From Galeruca laticollis (Eukaryota; Arthropoda; Insecta; Coleoptera; Chrysomelidae): DNA of 64,000 nucleotides. Position 1 is the first letter of the stretch. Every line of letters starts with the position of its first letter. The notes under the pieces were generated by a model that saw only the letters and a list, made by a program, of their open reading frames with translations, was not told where the DNA came from and searched no databases. Positions 11,174 to 23,155 of this stretch are shown piece by piece. Where the stretch lies: assembly GCA_963921935.1 (NCBI GenBank), contig OY998178.1:53374951-53438950 (forward strand). Direction: 5' to 3'. The position numbers were made by a program, and so were the translations under genes.

Positions 11174-12356
11174 TTAAGTGTGTGTGTGTTTCCTACAGAT
11201 ATTATGCAAAACTGCACCAAAACATATAATTTGAGCTGCCTGTATATGGCTGTAGTGGAGGACTCTATCTTTATGGAGGCATCTGAAGCGTGCTTTTAAA
11301 ACACCAAACCCCCTTTCACCAGTATTTCTAGCCTGGCGATGCATATGATTGTAAATCTCTTCTGGGCTATTTGGTTGAGGATTAAGAAATGGTGTCATCA
11401 ACCAAGGCTGTATAGGATATCCAGAATCTCCTAGAAGATAACAATTCCTTCTGCCCTCCATATATTTTCTTTTCATATGACGCTGAGTTGTTGATACACT
11501 CCAAATAGCTACATCGTGGGTGGCTCCTGGATATTGTACATCAATATTAGTTATTATTAAGTTTGCATCAATTATATGAAGAATAATACATATGTTAGTT
11601 ACATATTTGATGGTGCACCACAGGCATTTAAAAGTACTTACAGCTTGAACATTTATACTATGAAACCCTTTCCTGTTGATATATGCAATGGCCGGATGAA
11701 CAGGGTCATTAGTTTTTGGAGAGACTATTACAATGTGGGCACAATCTATTGCTCCTATTGCACCAGGAAAGTGCAAATTTGCATTAATGAACCTACAATT
11801 GAAATTAATAATTTTTTGTTTACATATATGAACTAATAACTCACCCTTGCTCAGTCTCTCTGACTTCATCAGCAGTAGAAGGGAATTTAACATATCGTGG
11901 TAACAAATACGTTGAAATAAGAAGGCTGACTTTATTTATGGCTCTGCTTATAGCAGGTTGACTCATTCCAATATATAGATCTTCGACAACAACGGTTTGG
12001 TAGCTACCATGGCCAAAGCAAAGAATACTTGCAAAAACCTCTATAAATAATATTCAGTTGAAGCTTGGGAAAGTTCATTGAGATTTTGAGAACAAAATTT
12101 TTTAAACTTACCTGTAAGGGAAAAGGGATACGATCTCTTCTGGTAGGTTCATCAACAAATTCCATCAATTCTTCTATTAAATTGAAGGTTGCAAACTTAT
12201 TTAGCCGAAATAATTTTATAAATTTTTCATTTGGTAATTCAAAGGGACTGTTACCCCTTTAATAGTTTCTCTACAAATTATTTATATATAAGTAAACTTA
12301 TCAAAATAATATTCATCCCCAATTCACCTATTTTCAATATTCTCAAATTCCTGAAA
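11174..12356 (-). pseudogene. Harbinger DDE transposase (HARBI1-like)
   Basis: Multi-exon transposase. Small upstream exon at about 12332-12354 (EFENIEN) between CAG and GTGAAT sites. An exon near 12115-12250 (SPFELPNEKFIKLFRL, ending at a GTAAGT donor at about 12114). An exon near 11869-12044 carrying the HTH (GMSQPAISRAINKVS), ending with a GTGAGT donor. A final exon from 11793 has the catalytic triad: GAIDCAH, LLGDSGYP and the Glu in RNTGERGFG. Also present are the family motifs YPGATHD and VLHNIC. A possible intron at about 11640-11565 begins GTAAGTAC but I see no clear acceptor. One stop lies in the upstream exon (about 12260). Catalytic residues are intact, so loss is fairly recent. Confidence 0.8.
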
Positions 12357-12583
12357 AAAATAATAATGGAAATACAATGGATTTATTGCCATTTTTAAAA
12401 AGCTTGTTATGCATTTAGCAAGTACAAAAATGAGGTTGCTGAGATAACAAGGTAAATAACAAGATATATTTAAAATTGACAGGTCATATGTTGCTTATCA
12501 TGATGATCAGAATACCACTTTTTGGAATATTGCTATGATAGCGATATATTTTCTATAACAATATTGCTATTTGCGAACAGAAT

Positions 12584-12830
12584 AGCAATGAATGTCAAGC
12601 TGTGGGACGATGAAGATGAACTAGAAACCCAAGATCCATTTGCTGGGATTGAAGATAATGAGGAAGATGCTGCATTTATTTATTGCAACAGCCTTTATTC
12701 CAAGTCGAAACCGGGCGAGCATTAGATGCGGTATCAAAAATGTAAGAAATGGAGTCACGCCAAATGCGCTCGTGTGTGCCCCCGAACAAAATTATTCCCT
12801 TGCGCACTTTGCGATTGATTTTGGTTTTGT
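12584..12830 (+). pseudogene. pogo-like transposase C-terminal zinc-finger fragment
   Basis: The frame has an acidic stretch (KLWDDEDELETQDPF, then EDNEEDAAF), then IYCNSLYSKSKPGE, a stop, and RYQKCKKWSHAKCA. The C-x-N and C..C..W.H..C spacing matches the zinc-binding tail found at the C-terminus of many insect pogo-type transposases. Catalytic domain absent. A ~180 bp inverted pair (CCTAAAATGACA near 13010 and its complement near 13186) downstream may belong to the same element's 3' end. Confidence 0.6.
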
Positions 12831-15800
12831 TTTTTGTTAAATCTTGGATTTTTCTACGTTTAGCTGGGTATGTTTTCCCTTTTATTTTTGATTAAGTTAC
12901 CTTTATTTTTGTTTTAAAAATTAAACTATTTTGTAATGCTTTTTCCTTTTTTTTATTTTCCACCTTTTATGTAGAAAAACTACCTATGTCATTTCACTCT
13001 AGTATTAGCCTAAAATGACATACTGCACAGTTTTTATCATTTTGGGTGGCATTTTTACAAAACGTAAAAGTTTGCGGTTTTGTGCCTTTAATAGCTAGAG
13101 TCATAGACTAAGGAAGCCATTAAACTCCAAAGGGATGCTTGAATGTTTGTTTCTCAAGTGTTGTTGCAGTTTTTGCTTAGGTTGTGTCATTTTAGGCCAG
13201 TTTCCTCTATTATCTGTGACACGTACCTACTATTTTCTTGCTTTGCTTATTCTTATGACGAAAGCTAGAGATTCTTGAGCAAGTTGAGAAAAAAGTATTT
13301 TAAAATCATGAATTTGGTTCCTGTTCGTATTCCAAATTATTTTTATTACAAAAAGCTTAATAATTTTTGAGTAGATGAAGATTATTGTGAAAAGTTATAA
13401 ACGTTTTTCAAATAATAGATAATTCTGTTTATTTGGAACACAAAAGGCAATAATGCAATACAAAATATCATAATTTTCCGATTCTATGTTATCGTATCTG
13501 GCTCTGTTCTAAAGTCTTCTCCACTTGTAGTAACCTCTTTTCCAGGACCCTTGTGTATATTTTCATCTATAGTTTTTGCAGTCTCCGCTATTTCCATTTT
13601 TGTTTAAATTAACTCTTTTTTCAAAACATTCAGAATAAAGGTTATGTTTCATATTTATCATACTGAAAACCTCTAATTCTTATTTCTTAAAAGAATTGTT
13701 AATAGGAAATCAGAAATAAACATAAACATTTATCATTCAAAAATAAACTACTGATTAAACTACCACAATACCTTCAAAATTATTGTAATAGTTAGAGCAG
13801 TTGGTAACATCATTTTGTAGTGCTTTGTATTCTGCTTCACAAATTTGCTATGAGTTTACGTCGTCGAGGAAATTTAGTAATTACCAATTTAAATCAGTAA
13901 CTAGTCACAGTCCAGAGATATTTGCATCTAGTTCAACTCCCCTTTCAAAAGTTCAACCCTACTCTGACAGCGTCGGGTGTATGAGAGAGAGAAAAAAAGG
14001 AATATTCAAAATTATTTCCTCGGCTGCATCAAGGAAAACGTTAGTTGGAAACTCTGTGTAACAGTATAAAGGAAACAACATACGAATACTTATGGTTTTT
14101 TTAGAAGACATCGATATCAAACAACCCACTAAACAAGAAACATAACAAGTCTTTTTTGTGATGTTCTTTTTAGAGACTTTTCGTGATGTTTATTTAAAAC
14201 GTTAATAAGATATCTCCTAGATGTCCTAATTTTATTACCAACTCTATTAACATCCATGTCATGTAAATAAAACATATTTTTTATGTACACAATAATACTT
14301 GAATTCGCAGTTACATACACATCCTATGAACTTCTTTTTAGCAACTTCCTATAAGAAACATTCATACGATATTAATTTGTATACTTCTCACTAATATCAC
14401 ATACAGAACGTTACTGTAATATTACAAATTAACATATTTCTAAGATGATCACATGTTGTAGTTACTTTCACATCTTTCGAAACAATTTTTAGTAAGTTCG
14501 TGTGATTACGTCTGAATGATGTTGATTCATAAAACTCTCAGTAATATAATATCTCCTATTAAACATCACATAAACATAAAAAAAAAAAACAGAAGAGGAA
14601 CTGACGAACGAACATTATCTGTGTAAACAAATGACAAGCATGAAATAGCGGATGGTTTTCAGTTTTGTGTTATATTTTATTGGCAGAAAGCACATTTTTT
14701 GCAAGTATTTAAATAAAGTGGTCTTCATTTTCGTTAGTTCCTACTTAGCTTCAGTTTCTATGATTCGTTATAATTATTATTATAATGGACGAACAACAGC
14801 TGTTATCGGTAAGTACCTATTCCAAAATCATAATTATTAAAACTTAATACTCATTCAAGACTTTAATCGGCTATTGTACATTGAAATTCCAGGTGGCGGA
14901 ATTGTACACTAACATTATATAATAGAGTTTACAAAATAAGGGTTTTTAGTTAGTATGTAAGTATATTTTAAAAACGATTCACAATATTTTAAATCCTAGA
15001 TATGCATTATACCACACAAAGAACTTAATATTGCAATAGGGTAGATATTATTATTAATAATAAAACATGCTCATATGTTGGCAGAGATTTGAATCTAGAA
15101 GAAAATATTTTCAATGTTCAAGATGTTTCAGAAGCTACTTACATAAATAAAATAAAAAACAAATAGTTGGTAATTATGTAAAGAAAGGGGAATAACTATT
15201 TCAGATAGTCTGATACACACATTGTATTAAACAGTACAAAAAATATTGAATCGAGTATCTCTAGTTCTAGTTTTTGTCGTAGCAGTCATAGCCATCAATA
15301 TAGTATTGCAGGTTTAGAAAATTTTATCATTAATACCAACAATTCTTGTGAATAATTAGAGACTGTTTAACACTTTAAAAACAAAAATTTCAGTTAAAAA
15401 GCTCATTTCCATTTGAAAATACACTGTATACAATAAAAAAGCTGTATTTGTCCCTTACAATGGTACCTATATTAATCTAGTTAAATAATATGTAACTTAT
15501 GGCACTGAATGCTACAGTTTACAAACAGAATTCAATTATTTATTATTGTAGAAAAACAGCTATTGGATACTCAATTGGATCAAATTAATTATAAACTCAT
15601 TTAACTTGATAATGTGTCCATATCTCTTCTTCATAAGTAGTTTTTTTTTTTGTATACAGTGTATTAATATTGCTTAGTTTTCATTAAGTTACAATTCCAC
15701 GATGCTAATATACAATATGTTCCAGGATGAAAATAACAAGATGGGAATAGTATATTATTTTATGCAGAAAAGAAGTATGAATTTTCATGGCACACCTGAA

Positions 15801-16530
15801 TTAACCTGCGAAACGGAGTGAGGCATGTAATAGAAGGTAAATCATGAAAAGTAAATTCTCGAAATAAAATATGTTGTTATTCCTTTGAACAACCCCGCAT
15901 GTATCTTGTCGAAAATCGGTCCCAGTCAATTGGCCGAAAATCAAGTTTGATGTAGTTTATGATGATCGATCAAAGGTCTCCATGGGCACAATTTGATCTA
16001 GAGTAATTGTTTAATTAGCTGCTGTTTAGAACACCTTTAAATGTTTCACACATAAGGATTTTGAAGTGTACGTTATGGAATGGTTGAGGCACTCGAAACA
16101 GCGACTCTTGCGTAAGAAAAAGTAATCGTAAGTAAACGATAGAATTTTCTTTAATCAGATTGGATTTAAGTTGATTTAATGTAATGTTTCATAAAATCTT
16201 TATGGTGTAAAATTTTTATTAGTTTTAATATTATTAAAAAACTATTCTAATAAATTTTCTGTAAACTAGCTGTAATGTATGTGTATCCGTTAAACTTTAT
16301 TAATTCAGTTTCAAAGCATGTTACATTATGGCAACTACAGATTAATATAGTTTCCACTTTCCACACTTGTTATGTAATATGCTAACACAATTTTTTTTAG
16401 GTTGGATTCCTGGACAAGATATTTTTTTTCTAATTTTGTACCTGTTTTTTCAAATTTACTGTACTATTCAATAAAAGTGAATAAACGTTTCAAATCCTTT
16501 ATTACTGTTTTTGCTATTTCATTTTAAATG
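12831..16530. other. long AT-rich stretch without recognisable genes
   Basis: I see no domain-bearing ORF, RNA gene or microsatellite of note in these 3.7 kb. Short ORFs at 13801-14061, 14129-14320 and 14652-14840 lack recognisable motifs. A short ATG frame at 14785 (MDEQQLLS) ends at GTAAGT and could be an exon start, but nothing supports it further. Confidence 0.4.
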
Positions 16531-16532
16531 TA

Positions 16533-17506
16533 CAGGGTGAACAACTAAGAACGACTGTAGGCCACATCACAGAAAAGAATCATGGTACAACTTTCAAAAA
16601 ATTACCTTTAGGTAAGTGATACTGAAAAATTGCTGGAAAATATTTTGCAGTCCCTAAAATATCCGCTAGGGGTGGAATGAACACTCGAAAACATAATACT
16701 CCACAAAAACATACTAAAGGTGTCCTAAAAATACAATTTTCGAAATCTTGAAGAGATTATGAAAAAATTTAATTTTTTGCCATTATTCTTCAAATAATGG
16801 GTGGGGAAGGTTCAAACTTATGAAAAAATGTATAATTTTTTCGTTTTATAACCGATATTAATGATTTTAGCTGCATTTAAAAGAGTTTTTCTGTTTAATA
16901 AGGTTGATAACAAAATTAGATAATTTTGTATCCACTCGGAAATTTCAAATGTAAATTGAAGCATTTTTTAAATTTTTATATCTGATTTTTCATCAGAATT
17001 CAAAAAATGTCTCATTACATTTGAAATTTCCGAGAAAATGGGAAGATTGTCGACTTTTTCATATAGCGTTGACAAAATTGTTCAATTTTGTTACTTTTGT
17101 TAAGCATATCTTATTAAAGAGGAAAAATTCTTTTAAATGACGACAAAAATATTGATATCGATTAAAAAGCAAAAAAGTGTCACGACATTTGTTTTTCTAG
17201 GTTGAACCTTCCCCCACCCCTTATTTGAAGAATTAGGACAAAAAGTCCCTAACTACATTTTTTCATAATCTCCTCAATATATCAAAAATTGTATTTCTAG
17301 GATATCTTTAGTATGTCTTTTTTGGAGATTATTACAGTATTATGTGTTCAAGTGTTCATTCCACCCCATAGCATATATTTTAGGAATCCAAAAATATTTT
17401 CCAGCGATTTTTCAGGGTCATTTTACTGAAGGTATTTTTTTAAAGTTGTACCATGATTATTTTTTGAAATATGGCCGACAGCCGGCGTTCTTAGTTGTTC
17501 ACCCTG
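16533..17506. mobile_element. 974 bp palindromic (foldback) TA element
   Basis: Starts CAGGGTGAACAACTAAGAAC and ends with its complement (GTTCTTAGTTGTTCACCCTG), flanked by TA on both sides. The two arms of about 460 bp can be followed motif by motif to a centre near 17000 (both contain GTGGAATGAACACT, CATACTAAAG, GATTATGAAAAAAT and CATTTGAAATTTCCGAG). The arms have diverged clearly, so it is old. No ORF. TA target and CAGGGTG ends suggest a non-autonomous Tc1/mariner- or pogo-type element; the family is not certain. Confidence 0.75.
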
Positions 17507-18654
17507 TATTTGCTGATTAGGCACAGAAACATCTATGTCATCTGGAATGTTTGAGGTATGTTATTTAGAGGTTTAAGTAATGTCCATACAACATCTAAGA
17601 GAATACACTGTATTGTTTTTGATATGTCGCATTTAGATCATTGATAAGATGTTATTTTTAGACATTGCATTAACATCGACAAGATGTTAAAAGGCATTTC
17701 AGAATGTAACAGAAATGTTGTTTTTAGTTCGTTATAAAGACTTCCTTTTGAGGAAGTTCTAGTAACATCACAGTAATGTAAAAAGGCAGCGCATTAAAAT
17801 CGCTGAGAAGTTAAGTTGAAACATCACAAAAGTTAACAGCCACAAGCTGGGCATAAGCGGTTGTATAGATGTGCATGTGATGAAAACAAGAGGAAAAAAA
17901 GGAAGAAGATTAACACAATGTGATGTTGAATTAACATAACTGTAATATTTATTTGCATAGTGGGAATATTTTATATCCATTGCTGAACGTACACTTTTTC
18001 AAACATCTTTTGTAAAGTAAATATATTCTCATTCCTCTTGATCTGTTAATCCCTGTATTGAAAAAAACGAGAAAAAGAGTGCTCAACAATAGTTGGCCCC
18101 ATTTATGAACCAATAGAGGTGAATATTGAGGATCAAGAAGAAGACATTTGGAACGTAGATTTTGAAGGCCGAGAAGCATCAGAAGCCTTACTAAATTTAT
18201 TTAAATACACATGTTACTTGAAGAATATCTAAAAAAGACCGATTTTATAATACACATAAACGTAATACAATTGTATAATGGTACTTAGCTAGCTTTCAAC
18301 TGTCACTGTCATGGCGCTGTGATCTTAACCCAAGTTGTCTATAATAAGTCACTTTTCTACCTTGGCGCATAATTACTATTTCTAATCATCTATCTAATGC
18401 AATTTTAAAAGATATAATATTAAATAAAAGCAATCGTTTTTGGTTTATCTAACATAACATTTATTAAAATTACCCAATAGAGTACAGTAACTGTTATATT
18501 AACTAATACGATGATTATAAAAGTGGCGACCATTTTGAATTTGACTTTTATGGGCTTTCCCATGATCGAATTTTGTCCGATTTTGAATATGTTGAAAGGC
18601 AAGATTTGATGAGTTGAATGCCACTTCAATCACTAGTGTAGCAATTTTGCCCAG
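17507..18654. other. intergenic, no recognisable gene
   Basis: Contains repeated short AACATC and GATGTTA motifs between 17570 and 17830, and short ORFs without domains. Nothing else supported. Confidence 0.35.
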
Positions 18655-19149
18655 GTTGAAGGGTAGGGGAGACTCGGACAGCCCCGATCACCTAAATTTA
18701 AGTTATTATAAAACATTTTAAATCTAATTGGATGCGGTTGATTTTTTATGTACAGTTAAATTCATATATTAGGCGTAGGTATTTAGAAAGATAAATTTCA
18801 ATTAATGACGCAAAAAATTAAAAAATCCCAACTTGCAAAAAATCGGTTTTGCCCAGTATTCCTGGGTAAAACCGATCATGCGTTACGGCAAAATCGAACA
18901 GGAGTTACTAAATAATGTAAAATATTTTTTCTATGAATAAAATGAGAAATAAACTTCAAAAAATGCATTAACAAAAAACTTAAGTTTAACAGTAGTTTTT
19001 TATATTTATTTGTACGTTAATTATTCAGAAACGCTTCAAAAAAAGCTGCAAAAAAATTATTAAAGAAAAAAACTCGGGTTACATAAAAAATGTTTTTTAA
19101 ATCAATAATAACCTTCTAAACTTTGGTATCTACTCGTAATAAATAATTA

Positions 19150-20036
19150 ATCATTTTTTAGATACACTTCGCCTATTTGATACAATATCATATTTGTACT
19201 TGTCACGAAAGAAAACCTCACTTTTGTAATAGGTGCATGACTTATGGGCCCATTTCCTGCAGATATTGTACTGGATCCAAACTTCCCTTGGACGAGAGTT
19301 GGAGAAGAGGCCCTCGCATTCTAAACATTTAACATCTTCTCCTGGAAATTGTTCTACAGGGGGCTTCGGATAAATTAATTTTTGATTGGTTGATTCTATA
19401 TTTGGGTTCTTCTTTATTCTGACCGTTGTCTATATTTAATTTTTTTGTAACAGTAAAAACGGTAATGTCGCATTTTCGGATTCCAGTTTTTTAAATCCAT
19501 AAATAACATTACTAGCGCTATTTAAGTAAGCTTCGGCAAATATTGGGCCCATGTAAAAAAAGGTTACTCTTTGGGCTGGATTTGTTTTTTGCCATTTGTC
19601 CAGCGCTCTATCAAAATATTACCCAAATGGGCCGTAAGCAGCAAAATCAAGTGGTTGGATCTTGTGGTTCGAGTGGGGAGGTACTGAGTAAAATGACCAC
19701 AATATTCTTCGATGCAAAATCTGGAACCCTTAAGGATCGATGGGACACGTGATTGTCTAGGATCAGAAGACATTTGTGCCCCGCCGTTGGTCTTACACTC
19801 GCCACAAAAAACTAAAGACATTCCAAAAAAACATCATAATTAATTCAACCATTGTCCGTGATCAGCATTAATGTTTCTGGAGGTGTCCCTTCAAGACACC
19901 GGGGATTTTTCTTCTTTCGAGGAAAAATTAAGGCTGGAGGAATAAATTTTCCGGTAGCTAAACAACAAAATAACGATGTTACCAAAATGCCACATTCAAA
20001 TAATGAAATTGAGCCAACCTGTTTTTTGCATTTTAC

Positions 20037-20093
<57 letters not shown>

Positions 20094-20289
20094 GATGTAG
20101 GAATATCGCGTGATATGTTAACAACAACAACAAAGAGAATCATGGGTAATTCACGCAAAGTAAAGGGCTACTGAAATAGAGTGGTAACCGTGGACATGCA
20201 TGTTTCTGGCTCATGCATGTCCACGGTTACCACTCTATTTCAGTAGCCCATTACTTTGCGTGAGTTACCCATGATTCTCTTTGTTGTTG

Positions 20290-20331
<42 letters not shown>

Positions 20332-20790
20332 GCCATAGTAATACGGTGTTTCTCCAGGACATGTTTAAAAGTTTTAAAAAATAATTCGTCTTGGCGTCTG
20401 TCAAATCCACAAGCTTGTGGAGTCCATAAGCTTAGCTCTTTATTTCGCAGCATAAAATTGAATTATAACTGTTTACACTCGTGATTGTTTCCAAATGGAT
20501 GGCGAATATTTTTACCTCCGCAAACTGAAAAACCAGTTGAGAGAAATCTCTTTTAGTTAATCCGTAAAATCTTTTATCTCTTAGATATTTCACAAGCCCC
20601 TTTAGAATATCTTCCCAACTTTTCTTTGAAGAATTAATTCTCTTATGATCCCAAAGGGTGGAACACGGTATGTCGAATACCTTTGAGGCCTTTCTGATAG
20701 ATATTTTTCCTTCGTTTATTTCTCCTTATGCTAAGACATGGTTTCTTCACTCCATGTTCCACCTCTGGAAGAATTTCGGTGATACTTGTA
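19150..20790 (-). pseudogene. pogo-like transposase 2 (psq HTH + DDE + zinc tail)
   Basis: Read downward from 20790: a psq-type HTH (INEGKISIRKASKVFD, IPCSTLWDHKR), then a Tc5-type domain (LRDKRFYGLTKRDF, KNIRHPFGNNHE, RNKELSL and PQACGF) ending HRITMAKIY at about 20330. Here the hairpin insertion breaks the frame just before the expected DETG box. Coding resumes at about 20030 with KKQVGSISLF, the FIPPALIFPRKKKN strand, PPETLMLITDNG, FCGECKTNGG, LLLTAH and ILIERW. The end has a cysteine-rich tail at 19300-19350 (VKCLECEGLFSN). It has frameshifts and stops throughout. A zinc-binding tail of this type also ends the fragment at 12584-12830, so the two belong to related families, unlike element 1. 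Confidence 0.75.
20039..20330. mobile_element. (TA)n-embedded hairpin element, copy A
   Basis: About 50 bp of TA repeat (20039-20089), a 30 bp lead (GATGTAGGAATATCGCGTGA), a hairpin at 20122-20291 with ~80 bp arms and a ~9 nt loop (TTTCTGGCT), then about 37 bp of TA repeat (20290-20328). The arms match at all but about two positions. It splits the pogo transposase 2 gene. A related, larger foldback lies at 34235-34918, also within TA repeats and sharing GGGCTACTGAAA, AGTGGTAACCG and GACATGCA. No ORF except TA-repeat artefacts. Confidence 0.8.
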
Positions 20791-20810
20791 CCATCTTAGA
20801 TCCTGCATCA

Positions 20811-22219
20811 TTGTGAAAATGCAGACCTCCTAATTACATTCAGTGTTATTAAATAGGTATAAAACAGGTGATACATAGGTTGGTATAACCTACAAACCAC
20901 ATTTTTGTAGTCAGGGCAAAACTGGGGGAAAGTTTTCAAATAGTAGGCGACACTGACTACTGGCTCTGATAGATGAATTTCTTCTTCAAAGCGTAGGCAT
21001 TGATTGCCCAAATCTATCATTTCTGCGTAATCTTTTTGCATTTATGGTCCCAAAACGTGTTATTCTTTCGCTATTCAAAAGTACACAACTACAAACATCT
21101 TGGGGATCAGATCTATTTAGAAGATAATTTCACAATCATTAAAAGAAGACCTTTTTACAAAAAAAATATTGGATGCTACAACAATTAAATAAGAACCTAT
21201 AAGAGCTAATCGTCGACATTAAGTTACATCTACAACTACCTAAGTAAACAAAAATATTCTTCTTTCCCGTCCTTTCGGTAGTTGATTTTGTCTTTCCTTA
21301 CATTTGGCTCTTTAGATCCAACTATCTACTGAGATGTAGAATTAGAGAAATTGTGTTAATTCCCCAGATTCCATTGATACCAAGTTCCATTCCAATTCAA
21401 AGGAATATCCAATAAAATTGGCATTTTCAGTAACTATTAACGAATCACAAGGTAAGCTGTTCAATGATGCGGGCTAAGACCTCAGCGTGCTTTTCCCCCT
21501 CATGTGTAACTTCCTATCAAATTTTTTTCGTATTGTTGATGCAGCTGCAAACATTATTCTTCTTGATCCCCTAGCAGAAAGTACGGTCTTTTCGGCCGCA
21601 TTTCACTCTAGAAACAGCGGTTTTACACGACTCTTTAAACACTAGTGTTTAAAATGAGAAAAGTCACATCTCGTTTATCTTTGGTTTTTTAAACGTCACA
21701 TCAAGTATATCTTTTGCGGTATGTTAAATTTCGTGTTCCGTGATAGTTTTGTAAACATAATACAAAGAGGGCGCAACCAATAACCAGATAAATATTACAT
21801 TAATTTTCTCGTTGTGAATGCAAGATTTCAATGACGTTCCGAGTTTAATTTTTCTAAGCACTAATTGTAATTGCATTTTGAATGAAGCCACAATTTGAAA
21901 TTTAAAAGTGACAGTCGTCATTTATAATAGGGTGCCCTCTAGTGTTATTTATTTCCCATTTATTGTAAGTTTTAAAACTTAGGACTTGTTATATGACATA
22001 TAAACTTAGAGTAATCCTCGTATAAGTACAATTATTGATTTGTAAAAATAATTTTTACATTTTTTATAACATTTCTTATAAACAATAGGAAATTATGTTT
22101 TTGTCAAAAATTTAAGTTTGGCAAACAGCAAAAATTAATTTGTTATTGTGTTGATTTTCACAACCGCACCAATTTGGTAATAAAACGTTTTGAGATTAGA
22201 ATTTTAAAATGGCATTAAA
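20811..22219. other. intergenic with one unrecognised ORF
   Basis: A minus-strand frame at 20808-21041 (77 codons, containing DLGNQCLRFEEEIHLSE) abuts the pogo N-terminus, but I do not recognise it. A perfect 20 bp palindrome with centre ACTAGT lies at 21634-21653. Otherwise AT-rich with no supported gene. Confidence 0.35.
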
Positions 22220-23155
22220 ATGGCTTCAACACCAACGGATGCTGCAGGAGTCGTGGCTTTAGTGCAAGATGATCGTAGCCAATATTATGCGGCCGAGGCC
22301 GAAGTACCATTGTGCTGTTCAAAGAGCCACTCAGCGGTTCAGTCAAACTGGGAACTACACTAGAAGACCATGATTAGACCATCCACGATGATCGATTTTT
22401 AGTTTCTTCATGTTTAAGAAATAGGCATCTTCAGTTGAGCGACAAATCGCCTGAACGAAGTGAGAAATGTGTATGTAAGTAGGTGGACAGTTCGTCGTCG
22501 ACTAAATGAAGCTAATTTATCATCCAGAAAACTAGCCTTATCTCGACTGCTATTCGTGAAACATCGCAGAACTCGACTTTCTTTTGCAAGGGAACACGAA
22601 AGCTGGAATTACACAGATTGGAGTAACGTTTTGCTCTCGTCTGAGTCCAGGTTTTGTTTGAGGTCACCAAAACGTCGCAGAAGATTCTGGAGAAAACAAG
22701 GAGAAAGATTTGCCTAATGCAATATTGCTGAAAGAATAAGCTATCGAGGAGGCTCAGTTATGGTTTGGGCTGGAATAAGTTTCGAGGCCCGTACTGACTT
22801 GGCTCTTGTGGATGGAGGTTCTATAACGGGAGCAAGATACATAACAACCATTGTAGATGAGCAGGTGGTACCTTTTGCGCCATTCATAGGGCCCAATTTT
22901 GCTTTTGTAGAGGATAACGTGCGTCCCTACCGGGCTAGTATCGCCAATTAATATTTAGAAGAGGTTGGGTTTGTCCGTATGAATTGGCCAGCTTCCAATG
23001 CCGACCTCAATCCAATCGAACATTTATGGGGCACGCTGGGAAGGTGGATTCGGGTTTGGGTACCCCGTGACTTGTTGTTCAGAATTGAATTACCACAAAA
23101 CCCAGACGTATTCAGGCTGCTATAGGGGCCCGAGGAGGAAATACTAGTTTTTAGT
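22220..23155 (+). pseudogene. Tc1-like transposase, inactive
   Basis: ATG at 22220 opens a frame with a degenerate Tc1 N-terminal HTH (VVALVQDDRSQYYAAEAE). After frameshifts come VSRWTVRRRLNEANLSSRK and the catalytic domain. The first catalytic motif reads LLSSESRFCL, where family members have SDESRF, so the Asp is lost. The second motif is FVEDNVRPYRA (Asp kept, His of the usual RPH changed to Tyr). The third is NWPASNADLNPIEHLWG (Glu kept). Stops lie at about 22715 and 22950. A right end resembling a Tc1 terminal repeat (GTGGATCCAATTTTTTGCAC) lies near 23358-23385. No matching left repeat found. Confidence 0.8.

Larger units (their letters stand above)
9300..12560. mobile_element. PIF/Harbinger DNA transposon with two convergent genes
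   Basis: The element carries a Myb/SANT-like protein gene on the plus strand (9969-10845) and a Harbinger DDE transposase gene on the minus strand (11174-12356). This two-gene set is diagnostic of the superfamily. The ends are placed only approximately; I did not find a convincing terminal inverted repeat or 3 bp target duplication. The right end must lie before 12584, where an unrelated pogo-type fragment begins. A further plus-strand ORF (9519-9875) lies in the left part. Confidence 0.7.
18655..20810 (-). mobile_element. pogo-like DNA transposon 2
   Basis: Defined by an almost complete minus-strand transposase. The left part has a possible end near 18660 (GGGTAGGGGAGACTCGGACA) and an inverted motif pair around 18845-18875 (CGGTTTTGCCCAG and CTGGGTAAAACCG). 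The matching right end was not found; the transposase N-terminus lies near 20750, so the element must extend at least to about 20810. It is interrupted by a hairpin element within (TA)n repeats. Confidence 0.55.

Noticed and set aside
13801..14061. 86-codon plus-strand ORF
   Set aside because: Ser-rich, no motif, no splice or repeat context.
14785..14812. Possible host first exon (MDEQQLLS then GTAAGT)
   Set aside because: Only eight codons, no second exon found, no promoter evidence.
19852..20484. ORFs with Tyr-Ile repeats
   Set aside because: They read through TA microsatellites and are antisense or chance frames over the pogo pseudogene.
20808..21041. 77-codon minus-strand ORF next to pogo 2
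   Set aside because: Acidic and somewhat coding-like, but no recognisable domain and no continuation; not called as a gene.
21634..21653. Perfect 20 bp palindrome
   Set aside because: Short AT-rich palindromes are expected by chance or local processes in such DNA; no context supports a function.
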